In this document: positions 1 to 10,659 of the stretch, one piece after another
How positions within the stretch are numbered: position 1 is the stretch's first letter
How the letters are laid out: each line of letters opens with the position of its first letter
DNA from: Locusta migratoria
Lineage: Eukaryota > Arthropoda > Insecta > Orthoptera > Acrididae
Length of the DNA: 64,000 nt
NCBI GenBank assembly: GCA_026315105.1
Contig: CM048744.1
Span: 372,399,159 to 372,463,158, forward strand
Direction: 5' to 3'
The notes under the pieces: generated by a model
What the model saw: only the letters and a program-made list of their open reading frames with translations
Databases searched by the model: none
Told to the model about the DNA's origin: nothing
Program-made: the position numbers and the translations under genes

Positions 1-87
1 TAAAAATTGTGATTACAACCACCCCCAGCCCACCAATATCAAAGCCCTGACAGCTTACTTTTGAACTGTGTGAAAGGTAACAAACTC

Positions 88-88
<1 letters not shown>

Positions 89-118
<30 letters not shown>
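89..118. repeat. Poly-C followed by (CA)n
   Basis: A run of C leads into a short CA tract just outside the left end of the mariner element. Confidence 0.9.
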
Positions 119-134
119 GGGAGAGAGAACAATA

Positions 135-1481
135 CAGAGGGGCCCAAAAAATGTATCCACTATTTAAAGGTTTGTAACTTGCAAACTAATTGACAGAGTT
201 GTCTCATCTTTGATAGTGCAATAGTTTGTAGTTCCAGCAATCGCCACACAAGCGTTGAATTGCGTTGTTTTGTTAGATGACAGTCGCTGGATAGTCAGTG
301 TTTTGATCTTAGTTGCACCAAGTGACTCGAGTAAACATGGCAGGCGTGAGGCTTACTTTTGATGAAAGGAAGCCAGTTTTGAAGTAGTATTTTAAGTACG
401 AAAACATCAATGACGTTCAATGGCAATGGCGAAATGAGTAGCAAACAGAGCCACCAACACATTTAATGATTTGTTGCATTCGAGACAAATTTGAAGCCGA
501 AGGTTGTGTTAAAGATGTACATGAACAATGATCTAGATGACCTGTAACAGTAACAAGTTCAGCTAACTCCCGCCGTGCATTACAACAATTCACCTGCTCA
601 CCACAGAAGTGTGTGAGACAGTGTACCTGTGAAACTAGAGTTTCTGGGGGAATTTTGAAGACAGCAAAGTGAAAGTACTACATCCCACGACTGCTACACG
701 CAATGAATGAGGACGACCCAGATCGTAGAATGGAGTACTACAAGTGGTTTACTAATATGGTGCACAACTATGAAGAATTTACAAAGATGATTGTGTGGTC
801 TGATGAGGCACAGTTCAAACTCAATGGTACAGTAAATTGCCAGAGTTGCATCTACTGGGCTGCCGAAAATCTGAACATCCATCTAGACAAAGCCGTGAAT
901 TTGCCAGGTGTAAATGTGTGGTGTGGGTTGTCTTCCTGGGGCTTGATTGGGTCATTCTTCTGTGATGGCACAGTTATTGGCGAGAAGCTTCAGTCATCCA
1001 TTTTGCCTGCCATTCGAGACTTTTATGGAGACAGAAGATTTTACTTTCAAGATTGTGCCCCAGCCCACTACCAAAATCATGTTAGGGCTTATCTCGACAA
1101 AAATCTATCATGAAGATGGATAGGCCATAGAGGTGCTGTGGAGTGTCCACCACATACCCAAGGCTTAACTTCTCTGGACTTTTACTTATGGGGAACACTA
1201 AAGGACGTTGTTTATCGACAAAAGCCACACACATTGGATGAACTTTGAGAATCCATCATACATTCATGTACAGATATCCAACTGAAGACTTTGCAGTCAG
1301 TAGTTCGTGCTGCAGTTTGGCGGCATCAATTGTGTGTGACCATGGTGACCATTTCGAACATCTACAGTAATATCTTTAAGTTGGACTTTAAGCTACACTT
1401 TCACCAAAAATGATAACTTCGTCAATTAGTTTGTAAGTTACGGACTTTTAAACAGTGGATACATTTTTTTGGACCCCTCTG
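135..1481 (+). mobile_element. Degraded Tc1/mariner transposon
   Basis: The termini are inverted repeats of about 60 bp, starting CAGAGGGGCCCAAAAAA on the left and CAGAGGGGTCCAAAAAAA on the reversed right end. TA precedes the left end, but the right flank is TC, so the target duplication has decayed. A broken transposase lies inside. Total length of 1347 bp is normal for mariner. It sits downstream of the rotatin stop codon. Confidence 0.93.
337..1260 (+). pseudogene. Mariner-type transposase pseudogene
   Basis: The clear part is 703-1113, with VWSDEAQFKLNG, VNVWCGLSSWGLIGSFF and FQDCAPAHYQNHVRAYLD: the DDE core around the first two acidic positions. After a TGA at 1111 the frame still reads RWIGHRGAVECPP, then SLDFYLWGTLKDVVYRQKPH, the region of the third acidic residue. 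The N-terminal DNA-binding part (337-700) has several stops. A cut-and-paste transposase that is certainly inactive. Confidence 0.9.
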
Positions 1482-1626
1482 TCAGGTTTCGAGGTGTCAG
1501 GGTTTGCCAGTGTAGTCAAATGTTTGTCATTAATTCAACAGCAAGATTCAGGGCACAATTATCTCATATGCCAGATTTAAATAGAAATTTTTTACTTCTT
1601 CAAGACGTGAAAATCTGGTAGTGCTT

Positions 1627-1866
1627 CTATGAAACTTGAAATGCATGAAAAAAATATTGTTGGGAATAAAGCTTAGATAAATCAGTCACAGCACTGTCCA
1701 AAAAAAAAGATTTGATTCTATGTTTGAGTAAAGGAGCAACACAATATTTTAAACTCTCACAAAGTTTGTGAACAGTGTACAGCTGCACTGAGATAGATTT
1801 ATTCTTTAAGGCTTGGAGGTAAATAACTAAATAGGCTTCAAAAGTATTCATGTTATTTGTAAATTT
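1627..1866 (-). CDS. RTTN-like: Rotatin-like terminal exon 13 with stop codon
   Basis: Acceptor AATACACAG precedes AAA TTT ACA in phase 0. The frame then stays open for 79 codons to TAG at 1627-1629. The peptide contains FEAYLVIYLQALKNKSIS, LYTVHKLCESLKYCVAPLL and DSAVTDLSKLYSQQYFFHAF. Composition suits a helical C terminus. No canonical AATAAA is visible on the minus strand before the mariner relic that ends at 1481, so the polyadenylation site is unknown. Confidence 0.75.
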   Translation of the reverse strand, partial: KFTNNMNTFEAYLVIYLQALKNKSISVQLYTVHKLCESLKYCVAPLLKHRIKSFFLDSAVTDLSKLYSQQYFFHAFQVS

Positions 1867-2041
1867 CTGTGTATTACAACACTATAAAAATTGTTAACAA
1901 TTTAAAACAAACTTGGAATCTAAGGGATATTGAATAAAATGATTACCGTTTTATCACTTCAACTGAAATGACACCAGAGAACAAAATAATATTACATATC
2001 TATTCTAATAATTGTTTTAGAATCTGAAGTTTGACACTTAC

Positions 2042-2159
2042 TTGCTTCAAAGCAGTAACAGATGCTGCTGATTTCCCCCTTATATGACTGCTCAGATTTG
2101 TTAGTACAATTGCAGACTGCTCCCTTACAATGTTGGCTTCAGTATGATCCAATAAAAAG
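2042..2159 (-). CDS. RTTN-like: Rotatin-like exon 12 of window
   Basis: Acceptor ATATTACAG is followed by one base that completes GGC, then FLLDHTEANIVREQSAIVL and TNLSSHIRGKSAASVTALKQ. The donor is CAA|GTAAGT at phase 0. FLLDHTEANIVREQ is a typical armadillo helix-turn-helix. The exon is 118 nt. Confidence 0.9.
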
Positions 2160-2240
2160 CTGTAATATATAAACATGAAAGCCATTATATATTAAATACA
2201 ACAAAATGGGAGAAATATGATTTGTAGTGAAAGATAACAG

Positions 2241-2291
<51 letters not shown>
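2241..2291. repeat. (CA)n microsatellite
   Basis: About 25 uninterrupted CA units, intronic. Confidence 0.98.
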
Positions 2292-2292
<1 letters not shown>

Positions 2293-3470
2293 CTTTATCA
2301 CAGATGGAAACACATTAGAAGAGCTTTCATTGACAATCTAGAGCAGCATGTGTTTTCCTGAAGAGGGGTAGTAGCTTCAAATAGGTGTGATGCAGGAGCA
2401 GTTCTAATAATAAGAAAACATAAAAGCAGGCAAACTGCTCCTCATAGGCAATCTAGAAGCAAAAGCACCTTCCATCACAGTAGTACAGTTCTAAAAATCA
2501 TGAAGAAACTGAAAAAAGTTAATTAAGTAGAGGAGATGGGGGCTAGTTGGCATATGGTGTAAGTTGACACACAGCTATCCTTTCCTACTGCTTTACGGAC
2601 TGAGTGCTAATAGTGCTATAGTCAAACACATGAAAATCGTTGTATCTTCCATTGCTGTTTTGGTCTGATGAGAACTCTCAGAGGGGAAGAACTTCATGTT
2701 TTTTGTTTTTCAGACAGGGAAGTAATTTTTTTCTGTCTAAGCAGTTTAATCAGATGTGATGGGTAGATGAGTCAATAAGAATTATGCTGAACTACTTCGA
2801 AAAACATTTTGTGTAACAGTGACACAGCCTTCTTTTCTAAAACGTGTGTTGGGGTAAGTTGGCTCAGGAGCATGTTGACAGAGCATGTGATGTTATACTA
2901 CGTGCTACCATGTTGAGGCCTATGTATCGATAGACAAGTGTTCACCAGAACTATCGCCTAGCCTAAAACAAAACACATGTGTGCTCTCCGCAAGTACTCT
3001 GCTACCCAAGTAGCTGCTTCCTTTGTGTGCTGCACCCCTGATCTATCAAGGGGGTCCTTACAATTCCTGGCCTGATAATGAAGGTCCAGAAATCTGCAGC
3101 TATGACCATCACAGAGTGGTTCCCACTGTTCAAACCAATAGACTAATGACTACAGAATAACATGTAACACTACACGAAATATAGCTTTTTAAAGATTACA
3201 GCTGGAAATGGTTAATTTGATGGTCAGGGCATTTGGGGGGATTTTATGAGCTATGCAACACTGTAGGAATAGTATGTGCAACTGGGTTCTGGATATGGAA
3301 ATATTTCTATATTGAGGCAGATAGAAGGATCAAGGATCCATGGCGAGGGAATAAAGATACAAAATTATACACAGAAGGCAAAATCATGCACAAATCCATC
3401 AGAATGTACAGAGTTATGGAAAGGATACATCTGGCCAAAAAGGTGCACTCTGCTCGTGACTCAGTAAGAT
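2292..3470. other. Intron with no recognised feature
   Basis: AT-rich sequence without convincing coding signal or terminal repeats. A 93-codon frame at 3233-3514 is not recognisable, though its end grades into the PLE fragment that follows. Confidence 0.5.
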
Positions 3471-3485
3471 GCAGGACAGGAGCTA

Positions 3486-4013
3486 GTGAATCACATCCTC
3501 CTCCAGGGTTTTGACTACCTCTTATCCTACCCTGAAATGAAAAATATCCTACACACCCCTAAATTGTGGTATTCTGCCACGCACCAAACCTACACAATAT
3601 CCCTGTCCATCTCTAATCCACTCCTGCTCCAAACCCGTTGCTCCATGGCATATATCCCTGCAAAAGACCTAGATGTAAGAACTGTCCCAGCTACCTGCTC
3701 ATGACCATCTACAGACCTTTATCAGACATCATCTATACCACAAAAGGCAGGGCAACCTGTAAGAGCAGTCATGTGATCTACAACTTGAGTTGCTAGCAAT
3801 GGATAGCTATCTACATGAGCATGACTATCAACAAGTAATATGCATCATGCATGAATGGCCATTGAGAAACTATGGCTAAGAGACTGTGGGAATATCCACT
3901 TGCTAAATATGTGGTCCTTCGGGATACTGTTCACTTTAATGACTGCATCACAGCCTGTGCCATTTGGATTCTTCTTACCAACATCGGCTCTTCTGAATTG
4001 CACAGGTGGAAAC
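3486..4013 (+). mobile_element. Penelope-like element fragment (GIY-YIG end), split by hAT insertion
   Basis: In broken frames the plus strand reads NLHNISLSISNPLLLQTR, then MNGH.ETMAKRLWEYPLAK, HFNDCITACAIWILLTN and SSELHRWK. The same order (NLHNILVHSYA.., IRMNGHNQTVAKNK, SELHRWELHPTVP) occurs in the fuller PLE at 18740-19240. This is the linker and GIY-YIG endonuclease end of a Penelope polyprotein. The hAT element at 4014-5474 interrupts it; the PLE resumes at 5475 (TCTCCCTACGGTATATAC..) and fades by about 5620. Confidence 0.8.
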
Positions 4014-5474
4014 CAATGGCGGCTGGTGACCAGAAAAGATGGTAATGCACTTATTTCACCAGTTGCCACCTCTCCAGTATGGCAGCTCAACACATTCTGA
4101 AAAAATCGCTATTGAGTCAAGATATCATAGATGTAGATGAATAAAAAAACTGCAAAGCTGCAAAGTCTCTGCATTTTGGCGAAAAATAATCGCATATCTT
4201 TATTAATAGAAGTGGCTTTAAGCATAATGAGATTTAATTGGTGGACATAGCAATGAATGTATGAAGCATTGGAAAACTTTTGCTTCACAAGAGCCTGCAC
4301 CTCACGTGACGAATTGCTCATGACTAATGGGCTATTAATTAGTGTGGACAATTCTCTAAATGGTTACTTAACTGTTCTATGATATGTGTTGACAAAGTCT
4401 GGGCATCATGCTTTTCTTGTGCTATAAAATCCCAAAATCTTTCAACTGGTCTTCCATTAATAATGCACCTATATACTATAACAATAGGGAAAACACAGAC
4501 TACATCACTGATGCGGTCAGCTATTACAACCAGAAACTCGGCACCCTTCATTTTGTTCCTGATTTCTGTGTACTGGCACGGACTTTCTGTATCCCTGACT
4601 AATCAAGTAGCTATATTTACTTTGCCTGGACTTGCCAGATTAAAAACATTATTGACATGGACCGAAGAAAGTTTGTGTTTCCTTATTTTATCGTAAAGGT
4701 GTGGAATGTCAATGACTCCTTGTTTAGTCCAGGAAACTCTCATCCAAATAATAAACAAGCAAAACAAAATAATGCGTTTTTCACATCGCAGCCACACATT
4801 CGTACTTGCTGTACTGTTCCGAGTTAAATTTTATGTCGAATTGACAACTTTTAGTTTTAACTGTCTGTGAAATTCTCAAACTGGGAATCGGTCTACCTAG
4901 CCTCTTGATTTCTAATTTCTAACTTATTCAAACTTGCGTAAATTAAAGCGTTCAGAAAGCAAGGAAATTACCTGATTCATTATTTCACCTGTTCACTTGA
5001 GCCTCAAAACTAACAATAAAATATGATAACCAACAACGGTCACAATGCACAGTTACTTCCCTTGCAGCTACACATGAACTGGTTAAGAAGGCACGAAAAG
5101 CCCACTTCGTTCGGAGGGCGGACGAATCCGGTTGTCTTCGGGAGAGTTGGGACTCTGTTTCTGCGGCTGACAGGATGGCTGGGCCGCGATGTGTATACAC
5201 TCAAGACGCCTATAGGGGAACACTGTTGCCACGCGTTGCCCCCGCACACCCCCTGAGACTCCGTAGTTGGCAGGCCGGCTGCAAACCCAGCCGCTGTTGG
5301 CGAAGTTCGGTCCACTCGGGAGTGGTCTGTGCATAGCAGCCGGGGCGTTTCAAAAAAGGTAAATGGAACGCTACTTCTCCCCCTGCTTAAAATTTCTAAA
5401 CAGCAAACGGAGTTTAACAATATTTATTCCTGAAGGTAGTGCAAACCTGCAAATCTATACAGGAGCCGCCCCTG
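4014..5474 (-). mobile_element. hAT transposon, 1461 bp, perfect 8-bp target duplication
   Basis: GTGGAAAC stands at both 4006-4013 and 5475-5482, a perfect 8-bp duplication as hAT transposases make. The ends are imperfect inverted repeats: CAATGGCGGCTGG on the left and CAGGGGCGGCTCC on the reversed right. Minus-strand frames inside encode hAT transposase pieces. A GC-rich, non-coding-looking stretch (5030-5340) lies at the 5' end of the element. Confidence 0.9.
4109..4797 (-). pseudogene. hAT transposase pseudogene (ZMYM1-like type)
   Basis: Minus-strand fragments in order: WTKQGVIDIPHLYDKIRKHK and NNVFNLASPGKVNIAT (4603-4797), KGAEFLVVIADRISDV and NGRPVERFWDFIAQEKHDAQ (4339-4551), then SNSSREVQALVKQKFSNASY and YVHQLNLIMLKATSINKDMR (4109-4351). 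These match the central catalytic region of hAT transposases related to vertebrate ZMYM1. Frameshifts and stops separate the pieces, and the C-terminal dimerisation region is absent. Confidence 0.87.
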
Positions 5475-5482
5475 GTGGAAAC

Positions 5483-6610
5483 TCTCCCTACGGTATATAC
5501 TACATTTTCCATAATCCCACAAGCCTCAAACTTTACTAATTTTTGTCCTCAGTCACAAAACACTTTAGAATTGCTCCACTATGAACATTTGGCAGAAAGT
5601 TCAACTGTAATATACTAATAATACTGTGAGAGAAAACCGCTCAAGACTTATGCACTCTATTCTATAGCCTTTCTTCAACCCCACCCCACTAACTCTCTCT
5701 TTGAGCAATAGAATTTATTATATTCTTAAATGCCGTATATTCCCTTAATTTACTGCAAATTTTTGTTCGATTTTATTTTAATTTTTTGTTTATTTTCCGC
5801 CCATTGATTCATGAGCTCAACCATGATCCACTATTTCTTTCTGCCTAACATATAAACTGTCAACTACGATTATAGAAATTTGGACTTCATATGTCAATTA
5901 TTGTACATTACTGCCTTCTTTAGTACTTGGTTTGCCTGCCGTGGTGGGGAGTAGCAAGTTAATTCAATTCTTTAACGTTTAATTAATAGAGTGGCTTCAC
6001 ATTTTCCTTCGAGTTTTAAAAGTCATATCTACAAGATGCAACACACAACAGTAAAATTTTAGCAAATTATCAAAGCAAACATATTCCAAAAAATTTAATT
6101 CTGTATCACTGAAACTGCTGATAATTATTGTTCACATATTTTATATGCTATTATTCCTCTTAAGGTGGTCCATCAATAGTGTTTCTCCAAACTGAAAAAC
6201 GAGTAACGAGTCCCTACTCCCTAACACACTATGCTACCTTCTCTTTCACTAATTTATACCAACCACTTCTCAGAGTATCTGTTTAATCAGTTGTGCCACA
6301 GTGTGCAAACATGCTTGAGAGTGTTAATTTTTTCAATAAGGAAATTAAAATTACATGACATACAAAAACAGCATAAAGAACATCATTCAAAGAAACACAG
6401 TTTACATAAAAACTAGCAAACAGCACTATGCTGCTAGATGGAAAACAAATGTTTAGTCTTCCTACATGGCAGATGGAATGTTTTTCAATTAAAGCTTACT
6501 TTTCCACCAAAAGTACTGTTCACTATTTGGTTGAAAGAGAGATTGAACATTTTATGCACCTGGAGATTGAACTGAATGTGGCCTTTGTAATATAATAGAT
6601 ACTATATTGC
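5483..6610. other. Intron, no recognised feature after the PLE remnant
   Basis: The first ~140 bases continue the PLE interrupted by hAT. The remainder is AT-rich without coding signal, terminal repeats or RNA-like structure that I can support. Confidence 0.5.
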
Positions 6611-6627
6611 ATCAATTTGGTAATTGG

Positions 6628-6915
6628 GCCTGGTGGTCTTAAGGTAAAACACTTGACTGGAAACCAAAGGGTCGAATGTTCGAACCCCGGTTGGATCTCT
6701 TGATTTTTTTTTCAGTCTGCTTTTTAACCCAACCTTCGCCTCTCAGCGATGTGTGGAGTAACCATAAACGACATGTAGTTCGGATTCCACAATACGCTGT
6801 AGGTTCCTTTTCCCTGGTTGGATAACGGAGGTAAGTTAGGGCCATGCAAGTCCCTGAATTGGCATCCATTGAAAGACTTGCACCAGGCCAATGAGCCACA
6901 TGAAATTATTATTAT
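6628..6915 (+). mobile_element. tRNA-derived SINE with target duplication
   Basis: The head carries a pol III box-A-like segment (CTGGTGGTCTTAAGG) and a B box (GTTCGAACCCC) near 6680. Imperfect 17-bp direct repeats (ATCAATTTGGTAATTGG at 6611-6627; ATCAATTTGGGAAATGG at 6916-6932) flank it. Length about 288 bp. The body has no coding capacity. Confidence 0.75.
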
Positions 6916-7124
6916 ATCAATTTGGGAAATGGACTTCTGTAAGATGATCGTATTCTCATGAAATCTGTGTTGCTGTTATGATCCAGAAATTATCATCATA
7001 ACTGTTCTTGGAAAATAATGAATTTTATGACTATCCTCACAATAACTAATAAACTCAATGAACACAAATAAAGGAAAAATTATTTCTACATAGAACAAGG
7101 TAAATACCACAACAATTCACTCAC

Positions 7125-7318
7125 CCTAAAGAAGCTTCCCACAAAAGGAAATTACGAAGTCTATGCAGCAAAAATATACATCCCTGACGATTTAGGCTTA
7201 GTCCAGCCAGTAGCTGCATAGCTCCTGCACGAAGAACTGGATCCCTACTTGTCCATACAGAGGCAAGCCACAATAAATCTTCCTCCCCCATCGCAGATGC
7301 CAACATCTCACTCCAGCC
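7125..7318 (-). CDS. RTTN-like: Rotatin-like exon 11 of window
   Basis: Acceptor TTTTTGCTCAG precedes GGC TGG AGT (phase 0), and donor TTTAGG|GTGAGT leaves two bases. The peptide contains GWSEMLASAMGEEDLLWLAS, VWTSRDPVLRAGAMQLLAGL and FLLHRLRNFLLWEASLG. The split codon GG|C joins exon 12. This is one of the most characteristic repeat segments of the gene. Confidence 0.9.
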
Positions 7319-7546
7319 CTGAGCAAAAATCATTGTGTTAATAGCTTATATTTATCCATAAAGAATGTACTGAATACTGAAAGTTGGATAACAACTCATG
7401 AAAAGTCAGACAAGAAACTCAGGAAAAGAAAAGTGCAAATCATAGTTAAGACAGTATACCGAGCCGCATACAGTAATGACGATCTCAAACACATACAATT
7501 CAGCATTTCACCAAAGCCTACAAAGCGAGTGCAAATGCATGTGCAT

Positions 7547-7590
7547 CCACACACACACACACACACACACAACACACACACACACACATT
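7547..7590. repeat. (CA)n microsatellite
   Basis: Two CA tracts separated by a single-base interruption. Confidence 0.97.
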
Positions 7591-8454
7591 CATACATTTA
7601 CTAGAATGAAGATTTCTCTTAATAAACAAAAGGTGGTCTTTACATATCCACATTTCCATATGAGTTAACCCTAATTCATCAGTGCATCTGTACTAGAAAG
7701 TACATCTGAGCGGGAATGCACACATCCTAAATATCAAGTACATGTAGGGTCATATTGCACAACAGGAGAAATGCAAGGTTGGATGATTTTATACCACATG
7801 CCATGTTATACAACATGAAATTATGAATCATGTGACTTAACATATGCACATATTTGTCAAGATTTTTTTATTTGAATGTTTTTGAAGCTGCCAGGTAAGT
7901 TGAGTAGTTCTTCCGTTTTCTGTTGGTGACTCTAATCAATTTTTATTTTATTTTTTATTTGTTTCTTATAAAATTCAAACACTTCACTTAAAATAGTGCA
8001 ATAAGTTGAGCATTTATTTCAGTCTAAATGGAATCCTTTGTGAATGGAATTACTCAATTTCTCTGGGCCCTAGGCCCAGATCATTCTTCAGCATTGATGT
8101 TCCAAATCTAGTTTGATTTCAAACAATTACATTAGAGCAACAGATAATGATTATCTTAGATACTTTCATTTTATACTCAAATGTGATATCCTTCCATTCT
8201 TTCTGAGAATATTTTAATGTGTTTGTTTTACCATACTCATTGTTTCTACTTAAGGAACAAAGTTTGTTTTGACATAATATGGGACAAGACTAATACTCAG
8301 AAAAATGTATAACAATTTCAAGAGTTTAGAAGTTGGGGAGTGAATACTATTAACTCGCATAGATTTGACACAATCTGACATTACAATGCTCTTCTTTTTT
8401 TAAATGACACCAATTTCCACTTAGATAAGCATTTTGCATTACAATCAACAAAGC
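7591..8454. other. Intron with no recognised feature
   Basis: AT-rich sequence without coding signal or clear repeat structure. Confidence 0.5.
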
Positions 8455-8700
8455 GCAGGACTGTATGGCCTTTAAATGTAAATATTCTTAAGATTTTGCT
8501 TATTCTTATCGATTCCACACACAAGGACAATTACATTTGGGGTCTGTAGAAGCTACATTAAAACATCTGATACCATTTTGTAAGAATTTATTTGTTTATC
8601 TTGTTTTCTGATGTGATCTACATCTAAGAGCGGGTCTCCTCAGTTTGGATCAACTAGAATGGAAAGTACATCTAATCTGTCAAGTCCTATTACATATAAA
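8455..8700 (+). mobile_element. LINE 3' tail fragment
   Basis: This 3'-UTR-like segment (GTAAGAATTTATTTG.., GGATCAACTAGAATGGAAAG, CATCTAATCT) is a diverged copy of the segment at 15683-15900, which closes the CR1/jockey-like LINE. The AATCT-type terminal repeat is typical of those LINE ends. No coding part remains. Confidence 0.65.
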
Positions 8701-8727
8701 AAGTGCAAACATCCACTAAGAAAAGAA

Positions 8728-8972
8728 AGATTTAGGTTTAACATCCCATTGGCAGTGTGATAATTAGAAATGGACCTCAAGCTCAGATTTTTGGGTTAGG
8801 ATGGTAAAGGAAATTGGCAATTCACTTTCAAAGCAACCATCTCAGCATTTGCCTGGACTGATTTAGTAAAATCACGGAAAACCTAAACCCTCTAGATGGC
8901 TAGAGGTGGATCTGAACCACTGCCTTGTGAATGTGAGTCCAGTGTGATACCACTGCAGCACCTTGGTCAGCT
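8728..8972 (-). mobile_element. SINE-like repeat, tRNA-related head on minus strand
   Basis: The reverse strand near 8970 has a tRNA-like start (GCTGACCAAGGTGC) with a B-box-like GGTTCAGATCC. The body TTTAACATCCCATTGGC...CACGGAAAACCTAAACC is a layout I associate with an abundant arthropod SINE. Family identity is from memory. Confidence 0.6.
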
Positions 8973-9385
8973 GTTAAGATATGAAAGTTTATGCTCTGAA
9001 CCTTTATGCTCATTGTTAGATGAAAATGGCTGAGATGGCAGGAAACTGTTACAGTCTAAGTGAAAAGAAACCATGAATTAAAGCCACACATTGTCAATAG
9101 GATGAAAGGGATCTACGATTTCAAGATTGAAGCAGATTGAACTACATACACACAAAACTAAATTTTTCCAAAGTCCAGTGGCTACATTTGGACAAACATA
9201 AGCCTCATGAAGTTCAGAATGGGATAAGCTTAAATTAAATTAAGGCCTGGAGAAGCTCCTATTATGAAAAAGGTTTATGAGGACAGGACATCATGGAGCC
9301 ACAGCTACCAGCCCTGGACGTTATAAGCCACATTATTGAAGATATGAAGAATGATTTGACTGAAATGATATGGGCGTACGCGCGC

Positions 9386-9390
<5 letters not shown>

Positions 9391-9420
<30 letters not shown>
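9391..9420. repeat. (CA)n microsatellite
   Basis: CA tract followed by a GTGTGT tract, so it can fold on itself. Confidence 0.95.
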
Positions 9421-9421
<1 letters not shown>

Positions 9422-9521
9422 GTGTGTGTACGCACGTGCTTGTGCGTGCTATGCAATGAACTTTTTGTTTATGAATTAAAAATAAATATGTAAGCTGCAT
9501 CAGCTGTATGTTGTTCTTTAT

Positions 9522-9565
9522 TAACCAACTAGTTTCTTGGTGTTAGAGCCACATCATCAGGGTTA
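9522..9565 (-). ncRNA. Hammerhead-ribozyme-like motif (left arm)
   Basis: On the minus strand: TAACC, CTGATGA, T, GTGGC-TCTAAC-ACCAA, GAAA, CTAGTT, GGTTA. TAACC/GGTTA form stem I and CTGATGA is a perfect core. Stem II is weakened compared with the right arm (GTGGC against ACCAA), so this copy is probably inactive. Confidence 0.55.
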
Positions 9566-9983
9566 TCTGTATACAAAGAAGAGCAAATGCCATTAACAAC
9601 TGCGTTATGCTATTTTACTTTTGGGCTATAGATAAGAAAACGGTAGGTGAAAGTACTGACAAGTTATTTCATATTTTTCTCTCTCAGTGGACTAGACGAC
9701 CCTACTTTCTCTGGTCCTATACCATAAAATGATAAATTGGATTGCGCCACCAGTATGTACGCATAATTTTCTCTTATTCACCACTTCCACATTATTTTAA
9801 CTCTATTCGATTTATTTATCATTTTATGGAATAGGATCAGTGAAAGTAGGGTCGTCTAGTTAACTGAGAGAAAAATATGAAATAACTTGTGAGTACTTTC
9901 ACCTACAGTTTTCTTATCCATAGCCTAAATCTAAAATAGCATAACGCAATTGTTACTGGCATTTGCTCTTCTTTGTATACAGA

Positions 9984-10027
9984 TAACCCTGACGATGTGG
10001 CTCTAACGCCACGAAACTAGTTGGTTA
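9984..10027 (+). ncRNA. Hammerhead-ribozyme-like motif (right arm)
   Basis: TAACC (9984-9988) pairs with GGTTA (10023-10027) as stem I. CTGACGA (9989-9995) matches the CUGANGA core. GTGGC/GCCAC form a perfect 5-bp stem II with a 6-nt loop, GAAA is at 10013-10016, and the short palindrome CTAG stands where stem III would be. Cleavage would follow GTT at 10022. One unexpected base (T9996) separates the core from stem II and could impair catalysis. Minimal hammerheads with very short stem III are known in Penelope-like elements and are thought to work as dimers. Confidence 0.6.
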
Positions 10028-10053
10028 ATAAAGAACAAGATACAGCTGAAGCG

Positions 10054-10655
10054 GTTTACATCATTATGACTCAAGTCTACAGCTGCGGATGCCCACAATA
10101 CATAATTTGTTTAAAAATAAATAAATAAATCCATTTGTCTGCCTGCTTTACTTTCTTTTTTCAGAGTACTAAACTTTTCTAAAAGTTTCCCATGGTGTTA
10201 CTGGTAGCCCTTTGCAAAGACGACATTCGTGACTTTTGTTCACCTGCAAATTTAATTAATTTAAATGTAATAAGACTTATTTTAATAGTGATAATTAATT
10301 AATAATGTATATTAGCGTCCTCTTCAAGCATACCATTAAAGCTGTCACTTTGCTTTGTGTATTTTTTGAAACAGCATGTACAGGTTTACAGTCATATTTT
10401 TTGCTTGTGTGTTTTGCACATTAATTTTAAATAATCTCATTAACTGTTCTTGTTTTTCCTCCTAGCATATTACATGCAGCATATCACCTCATTGATTTTT
10501 GTAAATAAATAAATAAAACAAAGTAAAATTTTTTAGAGACTTTGCAGTTATTACTTTTGTTTATGTACAGTCGTGATTAGGCCTAATTTTCACATGCACG
10601 GTTTCTTTGTTTTTATGGTAATATAATTGACTTCTTGTCACTAAGGTATTATTTT
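10054..10655. other. Intron with no recognised feature
   Basis: AT-rich sequence with short AAAT tracts; no coding signal or repeat ends identified. Confidence 0.5.
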
Positions 10656-10659
10656 TACC

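Larger units (their letters stand above)
9494..10053. mobile_element. Fold-back (PLE-type) element with two mirror-image ribozyme-like ends
   Basis: Arms 9494-9737 and 9814-10053 are inverted copies about 240 bp long, separated by 76 bp. Each arm carries the same 44-nt hammerhead-like motif (separate entries). There is no coding sequence. The arrangement matches paired pseudo-LTRs of Penelope-like elements without an internal region; the family is an inference from the ribozyme-like motif. Confidence 0.8.

Noticed and set aside
5040..5420. 126-codon minus frame and overlapping frames
   Set aside because: Lies in the GC-rich end of the hAT element, has overlapping open frames on both strands, and no recognisable domain.
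9494..10053. CRISPR-like or bacterial inverted array
   Set aside because: Eukaryotic intron context, two arms only, no regular spacers.
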